From NCBI GenBank assembly GCA_048260865.1, contig JBLXGN010000003.1:186001-250000 (forward strand): 64,000 nucleotides of DNA, written 5' to 3'. Source of the DNA: Marinobacterium sp048260865 (lineage in GTDB: Bacteria; Pseudomonadota; Gammaproteobacteria; Pseudomonadales; Balneatricaceae). Below the pieces are notes generated by a model that was not told where the DNA came from, ran no database searches, and saw nothing but the letters and a program-made list of their open reading frames with translations. The position numbers were made by a program, and so were the translations under genes. Numbering within the stretch: the first letter of the stretch is position 1; every line of letters starts with the position of its first letter. Shown here piece by piece: positions 8,206 through 14,886 of the stretch.

Positions 8206-8272
8206 ACCGGGGTATTCCAAAGCAGCAGGTATCCCGACTTCTTAAAGCCCCTCTAGCAGGGGCTCTTTTTTT
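8206..8272 (+). ncRNA. Candidate ~67-nt sigma-54-dependent small RNA
   Basis: Between the sigma-54 start near 8206 and a T-run ending at 8272 the transcript would form two hairpins. The first pairs CGGGGTATT (8208-8216) with GGTATCCCG (8228-8236), nine pairs including three G-U, with loop CCAAAGCAGCA. The second is the intrinsic terminator. The single-stranded ACTTCTTAA between them, together with the loop, could be the target-binding region, and the terminal U-run fits Hfq binding. There is no open reading frame. It might instead be an attenuated leader of apaH (ATG at 8345), but the terminator would then block most transcripts. I recognise no named family; NrsZ of Pseudomonas is a functional precedent for an NtrC/sigma-54 small RNA, not a sequence match. 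Confidence 0.5.
8246..8272 (+). terminator. Intrinsic terminator upstream of apaH
   Basis: AGCCCCT (8246-8252) pairs perfectly with AGGGGCT (8258-8264) around CTAGC and is followed by C and seven T. This is a textbook rho-independent terminator although no protein gene precedes it on this strand. Confidence 0.85.
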
Positions 8273-8344
8273 GCACAGGGTCCAATTTTTACCAAACAGC
8301 GCCTTCAGGTATCATTTGCCACTCCTTCGAGCTGCGGAAATTCT

Positions 8345-9169
8345 ATGGCGACCTATGTCATCGGCGACCTTCAGGGTTGCTACTCTGAACTGTTAAAGTT
8401 GCTGGACCTCGCTGGTTTCAATCAGGACGATCAGGTCTGGTTTACCGGTGACTTGATCAACCGGGGCCCCGAATCCCTTGAAACACTGCGTTTCGTTCGA
8501 GACCTGGGCTCACAGGCCGTTACCGTGCTGGGCAACCACGATCTGCATCTTTTAGCCCTTTCAGTGGGCGTTGATCGCAAGATTCATCCCACACTGGAGC
8601 CTATACTGCAGGCAAAGGATCGTGATGAATTGCTGCACTGGCTCAAACATCAACCCGTTCTGCACGATGACAAGGACAAGGGCTTTGTCATGACCCACGC
8701 CGGCATACCGCATATATGGTCACTGAAGCAGGCCCGTACTTTGGCTCAGGAATTGGAGCAGGTATTGCAGGGACAGGAGTGTGAAGCCTTTCTGCACCAA
8801 ATGTACGGCAACCAGCCGGATCTTTGGCGGGATGATCTGACCGGCATGGACCGTTTCAGAGCGATCACCAACTACTTTACCCGTATGCGTTTTATCACCG
8901 AGGCAGGACAACTGGAGTTCAAAGGCAATGGTCCGCCAGATACAGCACCGGATGGCTTTGCGCCCTGGTTTCGTCAACCACGTCGTATGCCGTTGAAACG
9001 CATTCAACTATTTGGCCATTGGGCCGCACTCGGTTTTCATCGCGAGCATCAGATTATTGCTCTGGATAGTGGCTGTGTCTGGGGTAATACCCTTACAGCT
9101 TATCGGCTTGAAGACGCTTGTGTTTTCACGCAAGCTTGCCTGCATAGCCAGACAGCGGGAGAAAGATGA
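8345..9169 (+). CDS. apaH: Symmetrical bis(5'-nucleosyl)-tetraphosphatase ApaH
   Basis: Hydrolyses Ap4A and related dinucleoside polyphosphates to two ADP and also removes NpnN RNA caps. The 274-residue length is normal. The metallophosphoesterase motifs are in order: GDLQGCYSEL near residue 7, GDLINRGPES near 37, GNHDLHLLAL near 66, a THAG motif near 120 and GHWAALG near 226. The ATG at 8345 follows GCGGAAA. The end overlaps or abuts glpE, so apaH heads a short operon apaH-glpE-cca-pteridine reductase. Alarmone turnover links it to stress, and in relatives apaH mutants have motility and stress phenotypes. Confidence 0.95.
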   Translation: MATYVIGDLQGCYSELLKLLDLAGFNQDDQVWFTGDLINRGPESLETLRFVRDLGSQAVTVLGNHDLHLLALSVGVDRKIHPTLEPILQAKDRDELLHWLKHQPVLHDDKDKGFVMTHAGIPHIWSLKQARTLAQELEQVLQGQECEAFLHQMYGNQPDLWRDDLTGMDRFRAITNYFTRMRFITEAGQLEFKGNGPPDTAPDGFAPWFRQPRRMPLKRIQLFGHWAALGFHREHQIIALDSGCVWGNTLTAYRLEDACVFTQACLHSQTAGER

Positions 9170-9486
9170 TGTCAGAGTATCGCTGCATCAATATTGATCA
9201 GGCCTGTGAACTGATCGAACAAGGCGCCCAAATCGTCGATATTCGCGACGAGGGCAGCTACAAGGAACTGCATATCAGCCAGTCCTATAATTTGAACAAT
9301 CACAATATGCCCGACTACATGGCTCAAGCCGATTTCGACAAGCCACTGATCGTATGCTGCTACCACGGTATCAGCAGTCAGTCGGCGGCCGCCTACCTGG
9401 CACATCAGGGATTTGATGAAGTTTACAGCCTGGATGGCGGTTTCGAAGCCTGGCGCGCCCAGTGCCCGGACCGTTGTGAACGCTGA
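9169..9486 (+). CDS. glpE: Thiosulfate sulfurtransferase GlpE (single-domain rhodanese)
   Basis: A 105-residue single rhodanese domain that moves sulfane sulfur from thiosulfate to cyanide or thiols in the cytoplasm. The motifs INIDQACELIEQGA and VDIRDEGSY precede the active loop CCYHGISS, in which the second Cys is the persulfide-bearing residue, as in E. coli GlpE (CYHGNSS). The ATG at 9169 sits seven bases after GGGAG and overlaps the apaH stop (TGATG); an ATG three bases earlier is equally readable. Its own stop overlaps the cca ATG by one base, so translation is coupled. Confidence 0.92.
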   Translation: MSEYRCINIDQACELIEQGAQIVDIRDEGSYKELHISQSYNLNNHNMPDYMAQADFDKPLIVCCYHGISSQSAAAYLAHQGFDEVYSLDGGFEAWRAQCPDRCER

Positions 9487-10616
9487 TGCAGATCTATCTG
9501 GTAGGCGGTGCCGTTCGCGACCGCCTGTTGGGTCTTGAGGTCAAGGACCGTGACTGGGTGGTCGTTGGGGCAACCCCCGAAGAGATGGGCGCTCAGGGCT
9601 TTAAAGCCGTCGGAAGCGACTTCCCAGTATTCCTGCACCCGAAAACTTCAGAAGAATATGCGCTTGCCCGAACAGAGCGGAAAAGCGGCAAGGGCTACAC
9701 CGGGTTTACCTTCCATACCAGTCCCGATGTAACGCTGGAACAGGATCTGCTTCGGCGTGACCTGACCATCAACGCCATCGCAGAAGACCTTGACGGCCAG
9801 CTGCACGACCCCTGCGGCGGCCAGGCCGATCTGGACGCACGCCTGTTACGCCACGTATCTCCAGCCTTTACCGAAGATCCTCTGCGCGTACTGCGCGTGG
9901 CGCGTTTCTATGCGCGCTTCGCTCATCTGGGCTTTACGCTAGCTCCCGAAACCGAGCAATTGCTGAAGGAAATCAGCGCCAGCGATGAGCTGGAACACCT
10001 GACGCCCGAGCGTGTTTGGCAGGAATGCGAACGCGCCCTGGGCACTCAGTCACCAGCCTGCTTCTTTAACCTGCTGCAAATGGTTGGCGCACTTGAAAAA
10101 GTGATGCCTGGCGCAGAACAATATAATCCAGACCGTTTTCAGCTGCTGACCGAAGCGGCTACTGATCTCGACAGCGAGCAGTGCTTTGCCCTCTTTGCTG
10201 TCAGCCTGACGGAGAACGAGTCTTTGGAAAGCGCTCAGGAGAGTATTCGCGCTCTATGCCGCCACTGGCGCATACCTAACCGCTTCAAGGACTTGGCCAT
10301 GCAGGTGCGTGGCAGCCTTGAAAATCTGGCACACATGAACCAAGCCGATGCAGAAACACGTCTGGAGGCACTGAAAGCCTTTAGCCTGCTGCGCCAGCCA
10401 GAAAGGCTGAAACGGTTGCTGCCGCTGATCGCTCGCCTTTACCCAACCTGCGATCTGGAACGATTAGAACAAGGCGTTCAAACGCTGCTGAATGCAATCG
10501 CCGGGATCGATAACCGTGCCATACAGGCGGAAGGTTTCAGCGGCAAGGCATTGGGAGAAGCCATTCAGCAGCGCCAGCTGGAATATTGCCGTCAGTATCA
10601 GGAGCCTCAAGCGTGA
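9486..10616 (+). CDS. cca: CCA-adding tRNA nucleotidyltransferase
   Basis: Adds or repairs the 3' CCA of tRNAs using CTP and ATP. The N-terminus YLVGGAVRDRLLG is the class II nucleotidyltransferase signature, the catalytic pair lies in KDRDWVVVG, RRDLTINAIA follows near residue 90, and DPLRVLRVARFYARF near 135 marks the neck domain. At 376 residues it is shorter than E. coli Cca (412), and the C-terminal part shows no HD-phosphohydrolase signature, so phosphatase/2',3'-phosphodiesterase repair activity is probably lacking. The start overlaps the glpE stop. Confidence 0.93.
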   Translation: MQIYLVGGAVRDRLLGLEVKDRDWVVVGATPEEMGAQGFKAVGSDFPVFLHPKTSEEYALARTERKSGKGYTGFTFHTSPDVTLEQDLLRRDLTINAIAEDLDGQLHDPCGGQADLDARLLRHVSPAFTEDPLRVLRVARFYARFAHLGFTLAPETEQLLKEISASDELEHLTPERVWQECERALGTQSPACFFNLLQMVGALEKVMPGAEQYNPDRFQLLTEAATDLDSEQCFALFAVSLTENESLESAQESIRALCRHWRIPNRFKDLAMQVRGSLENLAHMNQADAETRLEALKAFSLLRQPERLKRLLPLIARLYPTCDLERLEQGVQTLLNAIAGIDNRAIQAEGFSGKALGEAIQQRQLEYCRQYQEPQA

Positions 10617-11353
10617 ACAGCACAGCACCTCGTGCTTTGATCACCGGTGCCGCGCGACGTATTGGTGCCTGCATAGCGCGTCAACTCCATCACCAGGGCT
10701 ATGATCTTATCCTGCACTACCGTACATCCGCGACCGAAGCCAATACCCTGAGTCAGGAGTTGAATGCACAGCGCGCAGACTCCTGCACCTGCCTGAAAGC
10801 CGATCTTAATGACATGCAAGCGGTCGAAGAGCTGGCCACTCAGGTGCGCCAACAGGGCAGGCTCGATTTGCTGGTCAACAATGCTTCCAGTTTTTTCCCG
10901 ACACCTGTCGATACAGCGGCTCAAGATGACTGGGACCTGCTGATCAACAGCAACCTGAGAGGCCCTTTTTTCCTTAGCCGCGCTCTTGCGCCGTTATTAA
11001 CGGAAAGTCAGGGCTGCATCATTAATCTGGTTGATGTGCATGCCGACCGGGGTCTTAAGGGATATCCAATTTATTCAATCGCAAAGGCGGGCGTCAGAAT
11101 GATGACGACAAGCTTAGCGAGAGAACTGGCCCCGGAGGTGCGTGTAAACGGCGTCTCTCCCGGAGCCATCCTTTGGCCTGAAGCAGACGCCGAGCTGGAT
11201 CACGAAGCCCGTCAGGCCATTTTGTCCAAAGTGCCACTGGAACGTACCGGACGCCCCGAGGATATCGCCGAAGCCGTCGCGTTTCTGGCTTCAGCCGGCT
11301 ATATAACCGGGCAAGTACTGGCGGTAGACGGCGGACGTTCAATCTTCAGTTGA
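10613..11353 (+). CDS. Pteridine reductase, short-chain dehydrogenase (FolM-like)
   Basis: A 246-residue NADPH-dependent SDR. It shows a Rossmann motif ALITGAARRIGACIA, in which Arg replaces Gly in the TGxxxGIG pattern as in pteridine reductase PTR1 and FolM, then NNASSFFPTP, the catalytic Tyr and Lys in YPIYSIAKAG, and a C-terminal DGGRSIFS. Expected reactions are reduction of dihydromonapterin or dihydrofolate to the tetrahydro form. The GTG at 10613 is chosen as start because AGGAG lies eight bases upstream and it overlaps the cca stop (GTGA); an upstream ATG at 10586 would overlap cca by 31 bases. Its 3' end overlaps folK on the other strand by 15 bases, putting three pterin genes side by side. 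Confidence 0.85.
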   Translation: MNSTAPRALITGAARRIGACIARQLHHQGYDLILHYRTSATEANTLSQELNAQRADSCTCLKADLNDMQAVEELATQVRQQGRLDLLVNNASSFFPTPVDTAAQDDWDLLINSNLRGPFFLSRALAPLLTESQGCIINLVDVHADRGLKGYPIYSIAKAGVRMMTTSLARELAPEVRVNGVSPGAILWPEADAELDHEARQAILSKVPLERTGRPEDIAEAVAFLASAGYITGQVLAVDGGRSIFS

Positions 11354-11860
11354 TGCTTTTGAAACCTGCTGACCACGCCAACTGAAATCGATCGACCAAA
11401 GCTTTTGCGCACGATCATAAGACTGCCAAAGCTGGGCATAGGTCTGTTTCAACACAGGATGCAGCTGATCCGGTGCGATTTCAGCCAAAGGCAGCAGAAC
11501 AAAAGCATTTTCCGTAATTTCCTCGCGAGGCACCTGCACACCGTCCTGCGGATGGTCCAGGTCGCCATACGTCAGCACATCGATATCCAGCGTACGACCG
11601 CTGAAACGAGGGCCTGAACGGTCACGCCCGTTTTCATCCTCAACCTGTTTCAGCCAGGCTGACAGCTCAGCCAGCGGCAGGTCACATTCAATCCCCACCA
11701 CCAGATTGTAAAAATTGGTGCCGGCAAATCCCACCGCTTCGCTTTCATACACCGAGGATATTTCGATCGTACCAAAACGGTCCGCTAACGCATCAAGCGC
11801 TGCCAGTATGTGGCGTTCCCTGTCCCTATTGCTGCCAAGGCTCAGGTACACATGGGTCAT
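11339..11860 (-). CDS. folK: 6-hydroxymethyl-7,8-dihydropterin pyrophosphokinase FolK
   Basis: Transfers pyrophosphate from ATP to 6-hydroxymethyl-7,8-dihydropterin, the step before dihydropteroate synthase in folate synthesis. The 173 residues begin VYLSLGSNRDRERHI, the family start; NFYNLVVGI, the RDRSGPRFSGRTLDIDVL segment with the metal-binding Asp pair, and VPREEITENAFVLLPL follow in the usual order. Its ATG overlaps the folB stop, so the folB-folK pair is co-translated in pathway order. Confidence 0.94.
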   Translation of the reverse strand: MTHVYLSLGSNRDRERHILAALDALADRFGTIEISSVYESEAVGFAGTNFYNLVVGIECDLPLAELSAWLKQVEDENGRDRSGPRFSGRTLDIDVLTYGDLDHPQDGVQVPREEITENAFVLLPLAEIAPDQLHPVLKQTYAQLWQSYDRAQKLWSIDFSWRGQQVSKASTED

Positions 11861-12216
11861 CAGCTGCGCTCCCCACGCTCGATCACCACGCCTACATCCT
11901 TGGCACCACGAACGGCTCCGGGCTTGCTCAAACGCAAACGCAGCCAGGGCACATCAAACTCACTCATGACAATCTGCGAAATCTCTTCCGCCATGGTTTC
12001 CACCAGTAGAAACTCACTTTCACTGATAAAACTGATCAGACGCTTGGATACGGATTTGTAGTTGAGTGTCTGCTCGATATCCTCTGTGGACGCCGCCGCC
12101 CGAATATCCGTGCCCATTTCCAGATCCAGGCTAACGGTTTGGCGCACTTCGCGCTCCCAGTCATAAATGCCGATCACGGTCTCAACTTCCAACTCACGTA
12201 TATAAACGATATCCAT
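11860..12216 (-). CDS. folB: Dihydroneopterin aldolase FolB
   Basis: Converts 7,8-dihydroneopterin to 6-hydroxymethyl-7,8-dihydropterin and glycolaldehyde and can epimerise it. The 118 residues start MDIVYIRELEVETVIGIYDWE; the WERE segment, LNYKSVSKRLISFI and the Glu of FLLVETMAEEI match the octameric enzyme. The start at 12216 has GGAGG just upstream; seven additional N-terminal residues from 12237 are unlikely. It lies directly upstream of folK with overlapping stop and start codons. Confidence 0.93.
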   Translation of the reverse strand: MDIVYIRELEVETVIGIYDWEREVRQTVSLDLEMGTDIRAAASTEDIEQTLNYKSVSKRLISFISESEFLLVETMAEEISQIVMSEFDVPWLRLRLSKPGAVRGAKDVGVVIERGERS

Positions 12217-12326
12217 CCTGCCTCCGCTGAGGGCCAATTGAGGCCCGCTTCAAGCTTGTATATGCTTGTTTCAAGACTGTTAATTTACCACGCCTGTTAT
12301 TACCGGCGCACGACTGGACGTCATTT

Positions 12327-12908
12327 ATGCCCGAAGGGTCCGATTGGATACTGCTGCTGATTGCCTATCTGCTGGGATCTATTCCCAGTGCAATCCTTGT
12401 TTGCAAGGCCATGGGACTTGAAGACCCCCGCGAAACGGGCTCCCATAACCCGGGAACCACCAATGTAATGCGGATAGGCGGGCGCCAGGCTGCCAGCCTG
12501 ACACTGCTGGGCGATCTCAGTAAGGGAGCGGCTGCAATTTTGCTGGCGATTCTGGCAGACGCCGATGACAGCCTTAAGGGCTGGACGCTTTTGGCGGCGG
12601 TCAGCGGGCACCTGTTCCCGATATTTTCCCGCTTTAAAGGCGGTAAAGGTGTTGCAACCACTCTGGGCTGCACGCTTCTGCTCAGCTGGCCGCTGGCATT
12701 TTGTCTGACGCTATTCTGGGGCCTGGTGTTCCTGCTGGGGCGAATCGCCTCACTGGCATCGATTGCCACCGCTACAGTTGCGCCCCTGTTCTGCTATTTG
12801 ACCGTGCCTTCATTAACGCTGACGTTCAGCCTGATGTCAGTGCTACTGATTCTGACGCACTGCGGTAATATTCGCAGACTCCTCAACGGTCGAGAGCGCC
12901 ATTTCTAG
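12327..12908 (+). CDS. plsY: Glycerol-3-phosphate acyltransferase PlsY
   Basis: An integral membrane enzyme that transfers acyl from acyl-phosphate to glycerol-3-phosphate, the first step of phospholipid synthesis. The 193 residues contain about five hydrophobic segments and the three PlsY motifs: GSIPSAILVCK near 17, HNPGTTNVMRIGG near 42 and the glycine-rich FSRFKGGKGVATTLG near 105. It is divergent from folB with a 110-base gap that must hold both promoters. Confidence 0.95.
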   Translation: MPEGSDWILLLIAYLLGSIPSAILVCKAMGLEDPRETGSHNPGTTNVMRIGGRQAASLTLLGDLSKGAAAILLAILADADDSLKGWTLLAAVSGHLFPIFSRFKGGKGVATTLGCTLLLSWPLAFCLTLFWGLVFLLGRIASLASIATATVAPLFCYLTVPSLTLTFSLMSVLLILTHCGNIRRLLNGRERHF

Positions 12909-12944
12909 TCAAGGCGCCCTGCCCTCTAAGACTTAGACGAAGGC

Positions 12945-13973
12945 TTAGATCGAATCCAGCGTATCCATCGGCCAGCGCGGACGTGCCAGAATAGTCAGAT
13001 CAGCGTGCTGACCGGCCAGCAGTCGCTGACAGCCAGCATAGGCAATCATGGCACCGTTATCCGTGCAGAACTCAGGTCGCGCATAGAAAAGGCCCGACTT
13101 TTCCTTGCGTACCACCTCGTCCAGACGTTCGCGCAGACGTTTGTTGGCACTGACACCACCAGCAATGATCAGCTGCTTCATACCGGTCTGCTGCAAGGCA
13201 CGGCGACACTTGATCGCCAAAGTTTCCACCACTGCTTCTTCAAACGCAAAAGCGATATCGGCCATGGTCTGCTCATCAATCTGGCCGTTTTCGTCACGCT
13301 CGGCATTGGCCGTATTCAGGGTAAAGGTCTTCAAACCGGAAAAGCTGAAATCCAGTCCGGGGCGATCCGTCATTGGACGCGGGAAGCGATAACGACCTGG
13401 CGTACCACGCTCAGCCAACTTGGCAATCAAGGGCCCACCGGGGTAATCCAGTCCCAACATTTTAGCCGCCTTATCGAAGGCTTCACCGGCGGCATCATCC
13501 AGAGACTCTCCCAAGAGCTCGTACTGGCCAATGCCTTTCACGCTGACCAGCTGGGTATGGCCGCCCGATACCAGTAGTGCAACAAAAGGGAACGAAGGCG
13601 GGTTATCTTCAAGCATGGGTGCCAGCAGATGGCCTTCCATATGGTGCACACCAATCGCTGGCACACCCAGGCCCAATGCAAGTGCACGCCCGGTCGAGGC
13701 ACCAACCATCAACGCACCAATAAGCCCCGGTCCCGAGGTATAGGCAACAGCGTCCAGATCCTTTAACTCCAGATTGGCTTTAGCCATCACTTCACGGATC
13801 AACGGCAGCAGCTTTCGAACATGGTCACGCGATGCCAGTTCGGGCACTACCCCGCCGTATTCGGCATGCATTTTCACCTGACTGTACAACGCGTCAGACA
13901 GCAGCCCTCGCTTGCTGTCATACAGCGCCACACCGGTTTCATCACAGGAAGTTTCAATGCCCAGCACTCGCAT
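12945..13973 (-). CDS. tsaD: tRNA N6-threonylcarbamoyladenosine transferase TsaD
   Basis: The catalytic subunit of the TsaB-TsaD-TsaE complex, which transfers threonylcarbamoyl to A37 of ANN-decoding tRNAs. The 342 residues begin GIETSCDETGVALYD; the metal site HMEGHLLAP is near residue 111, LLVSGGHTQL near 134 and IIAGGVSANKRLRERL near 270. It is divergent from rpsU, a common arrangement in gammaproteobacteria, and converges with plsY. Confidence 0.96.
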   Translation of the reverse strand: MRVLGIETSCDETGVALYDSKRGLLSDALYSQVKMHAEYGGVVPELASRDHVRKLLPLIREVMAKANLELKDLDAVAYTSGPGLIGALMVGASTGRALALGLGVPAIGVHHMEGHLLAPMLEDNPPSFPFVALLVSGGHTQLVSVKGIGQYELLGESLDDAAGEAFDKAAKMLGLDYPGGPLIAKLAERGTPGRYRFPRPMTDRPGLDFSFSGLKTFTLNTANAERDENGQIDEQTMADIAFAFEEAVVETLAIKCRRALQQTGMKQLIIAGGVSANKRLRERLDEVVRKEKSGLFYARPEFCTDNGAMIAYAGCQRLLAGQHADLTILARPRWPMDTLDSI

Positions 13974-14051
13974 AGCGGCCTCGTTATTTAAAGCAGATCA
14001 AACAGGCAACTATTATCCCTTCTGTGGGCAGCAAAATACAGTCTCGATAGC

Positions 14052-14080
14052 TTTACATGGCCAGATCGCTTCACTAGAAT
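14052..14080 (+). promoter_or_regulatory. Sigma-70 promoter of rpsU operon
   Basis: TTTACA (14052-14057), a 17-base spacer and TAGAAT (14075-14080), each one mismatch from consensus. It is placed 62 bases before the rpsU start and leads into the rpsU-yqeY-dnaG genes. Confidence 0.7.
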
Positions 14081-14142
14081 ATGCCGCCTTAATCTCTATC
14101 ATTACGATAGGTCTATACCAACCCAACCAAAAGGAGCATTCA

Positions 14143-14358
14143 ATGCCTCAGGTTAAAGTTAAAGATAACGAGCCGTTCGACGTAGCTCTGCGTCGTTTCA
14201 AGCGTTCTTGCGAAAAAGCTGGCATCCTGGCTGAAGTTCGTCGCCGTGAGCACTACGAAAAGCCGACTTCTATCCGTAAGCGTAAAGCAGCTGCTGCTGT
14301 TAAGCGTCACGCTAAGAAAGTATCTCGCGAAAACGCTCGTCGCGTACGCCTGTACTAA
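14143..14358 (+). CDS. rpsU: 30S ribosomal protein S21
   Basis: A 71-residue basic protein of the small subunit needed for normal initiation on mRNAs with weak leaders. The start MPQVKVKDNEPFDVALRRFK and the Arg/Lys-rich end with VSRENARRVRLY match the family fully. The ATG at 14143 follows AAGGAG; upstream in-frame codons are non-coding leader. It is the first gene of the macromolecular-synthesis cluster with dnaG and rpoD. Confidence 0.98.
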   Translation: MPQVKVKDNEPFDVALRRFKRSCEKAGILAEVRRREHYEKPTSIRKRKAAAAVKRHAKKVSRENARRVRLY

Positions 14359-14404
14359 GCAACACCTCTGTTAAATTGACCTGAACCAGCTAAGGAGCAT
14401 CCCG

Positions 14405-14848
14405 ATGTCTGATCTGAAAAACACCATTACAGAGCAGATGAAAGATGCCATGCGCGCCAAGGACAAAGAACGTCTGGGCACCATCCGTCTTATGTTGGCG
14501 GAGATCAAGCGCATCGAAGTGGACGAACGCATCGAACTCGATGACGCTCGCATCCTGATCGTGCTGGACAAGATGGTCAAACAGAGAAGAGACTCCATTA
14601 CCCAGTACGAGGCGGCTGAGCGACCCGAACTGGCAGCTAAGGAGCAGCAGGAGCTGGAGGTGATTAAAACTTTCCTGCCGCAGCCACTCAGCGACGCTGA
14701 GATTACTCAGATTATTGATGACGCCATCGCCACATCCGGCGCTTCGTCCATGCAGGACATGGGTAAAGTGATGGCATTGATCAAACCCCAAGTCCAGGGT
14801 CGAGCCGACGTGGGTAAGATTTCCGGACTGGTGAAACAGAAACTCTAA
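14405..14848 (+). CDS. GatB/YqeY domain-containing protein
   Basis: A 147-residue YqeY-type protein: a helical N-terminus (KNTITEQMKDAMRAKDKERL, then TIRLMLAEIKRIEVDERIEL) and a small C-terminal domain related to the tail domain of GatB (FLPQPLSDAEITQIID, DMGKVMALIKPQV, GRADVGKISGLVKQKL). The GatB tail helps bind tRNA in amidotransferases; the stand-alone protein is widespread and commonly sits between rpsU and dnaG, as here. Its precise role is not settled. AAGGAG precedes the ATG. Confidence 0.93.
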   Translation: MSDLKNTITEQMKDAMRAKDKERLGTIRLMLAEIKRIEVDERIELDDARILIVLDKMVKQRRDSITQYEAAERPELAAKEQQELEVIKTFLPQPLSDAEITQIIDDAIATSGASSMQDMGKVMALIKPQVQGRADVGKISGLVKQKL

Positions 14849-14886
14849 GGTCCGCGACACGCTGACCTGTCCGCAACGGAGCGAAG

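Larger units (their letters stand above)
7951..8344. other. 394-base non-coding region upstream of apaH
   Basis: No protein gene is visible. The left half is the upstream region of the leftward chemoreceptor gene and includes a TTAGGCCTAA palindrome at 8020-8029. The right half carries an NtrC-like palindrome, a sigma-54 promoter and a strong terminator, annotated separately, that together delimit a candidate small RNA. Confidence 0.6.

Noticed and set aside
8165..8396. Possible small protein gene reading through the sigma-54 region into apaH
   Set aside because: It crosses a perfect intrinsic terminator and the apaH start, has no ribosome site and no recognisable sequence.
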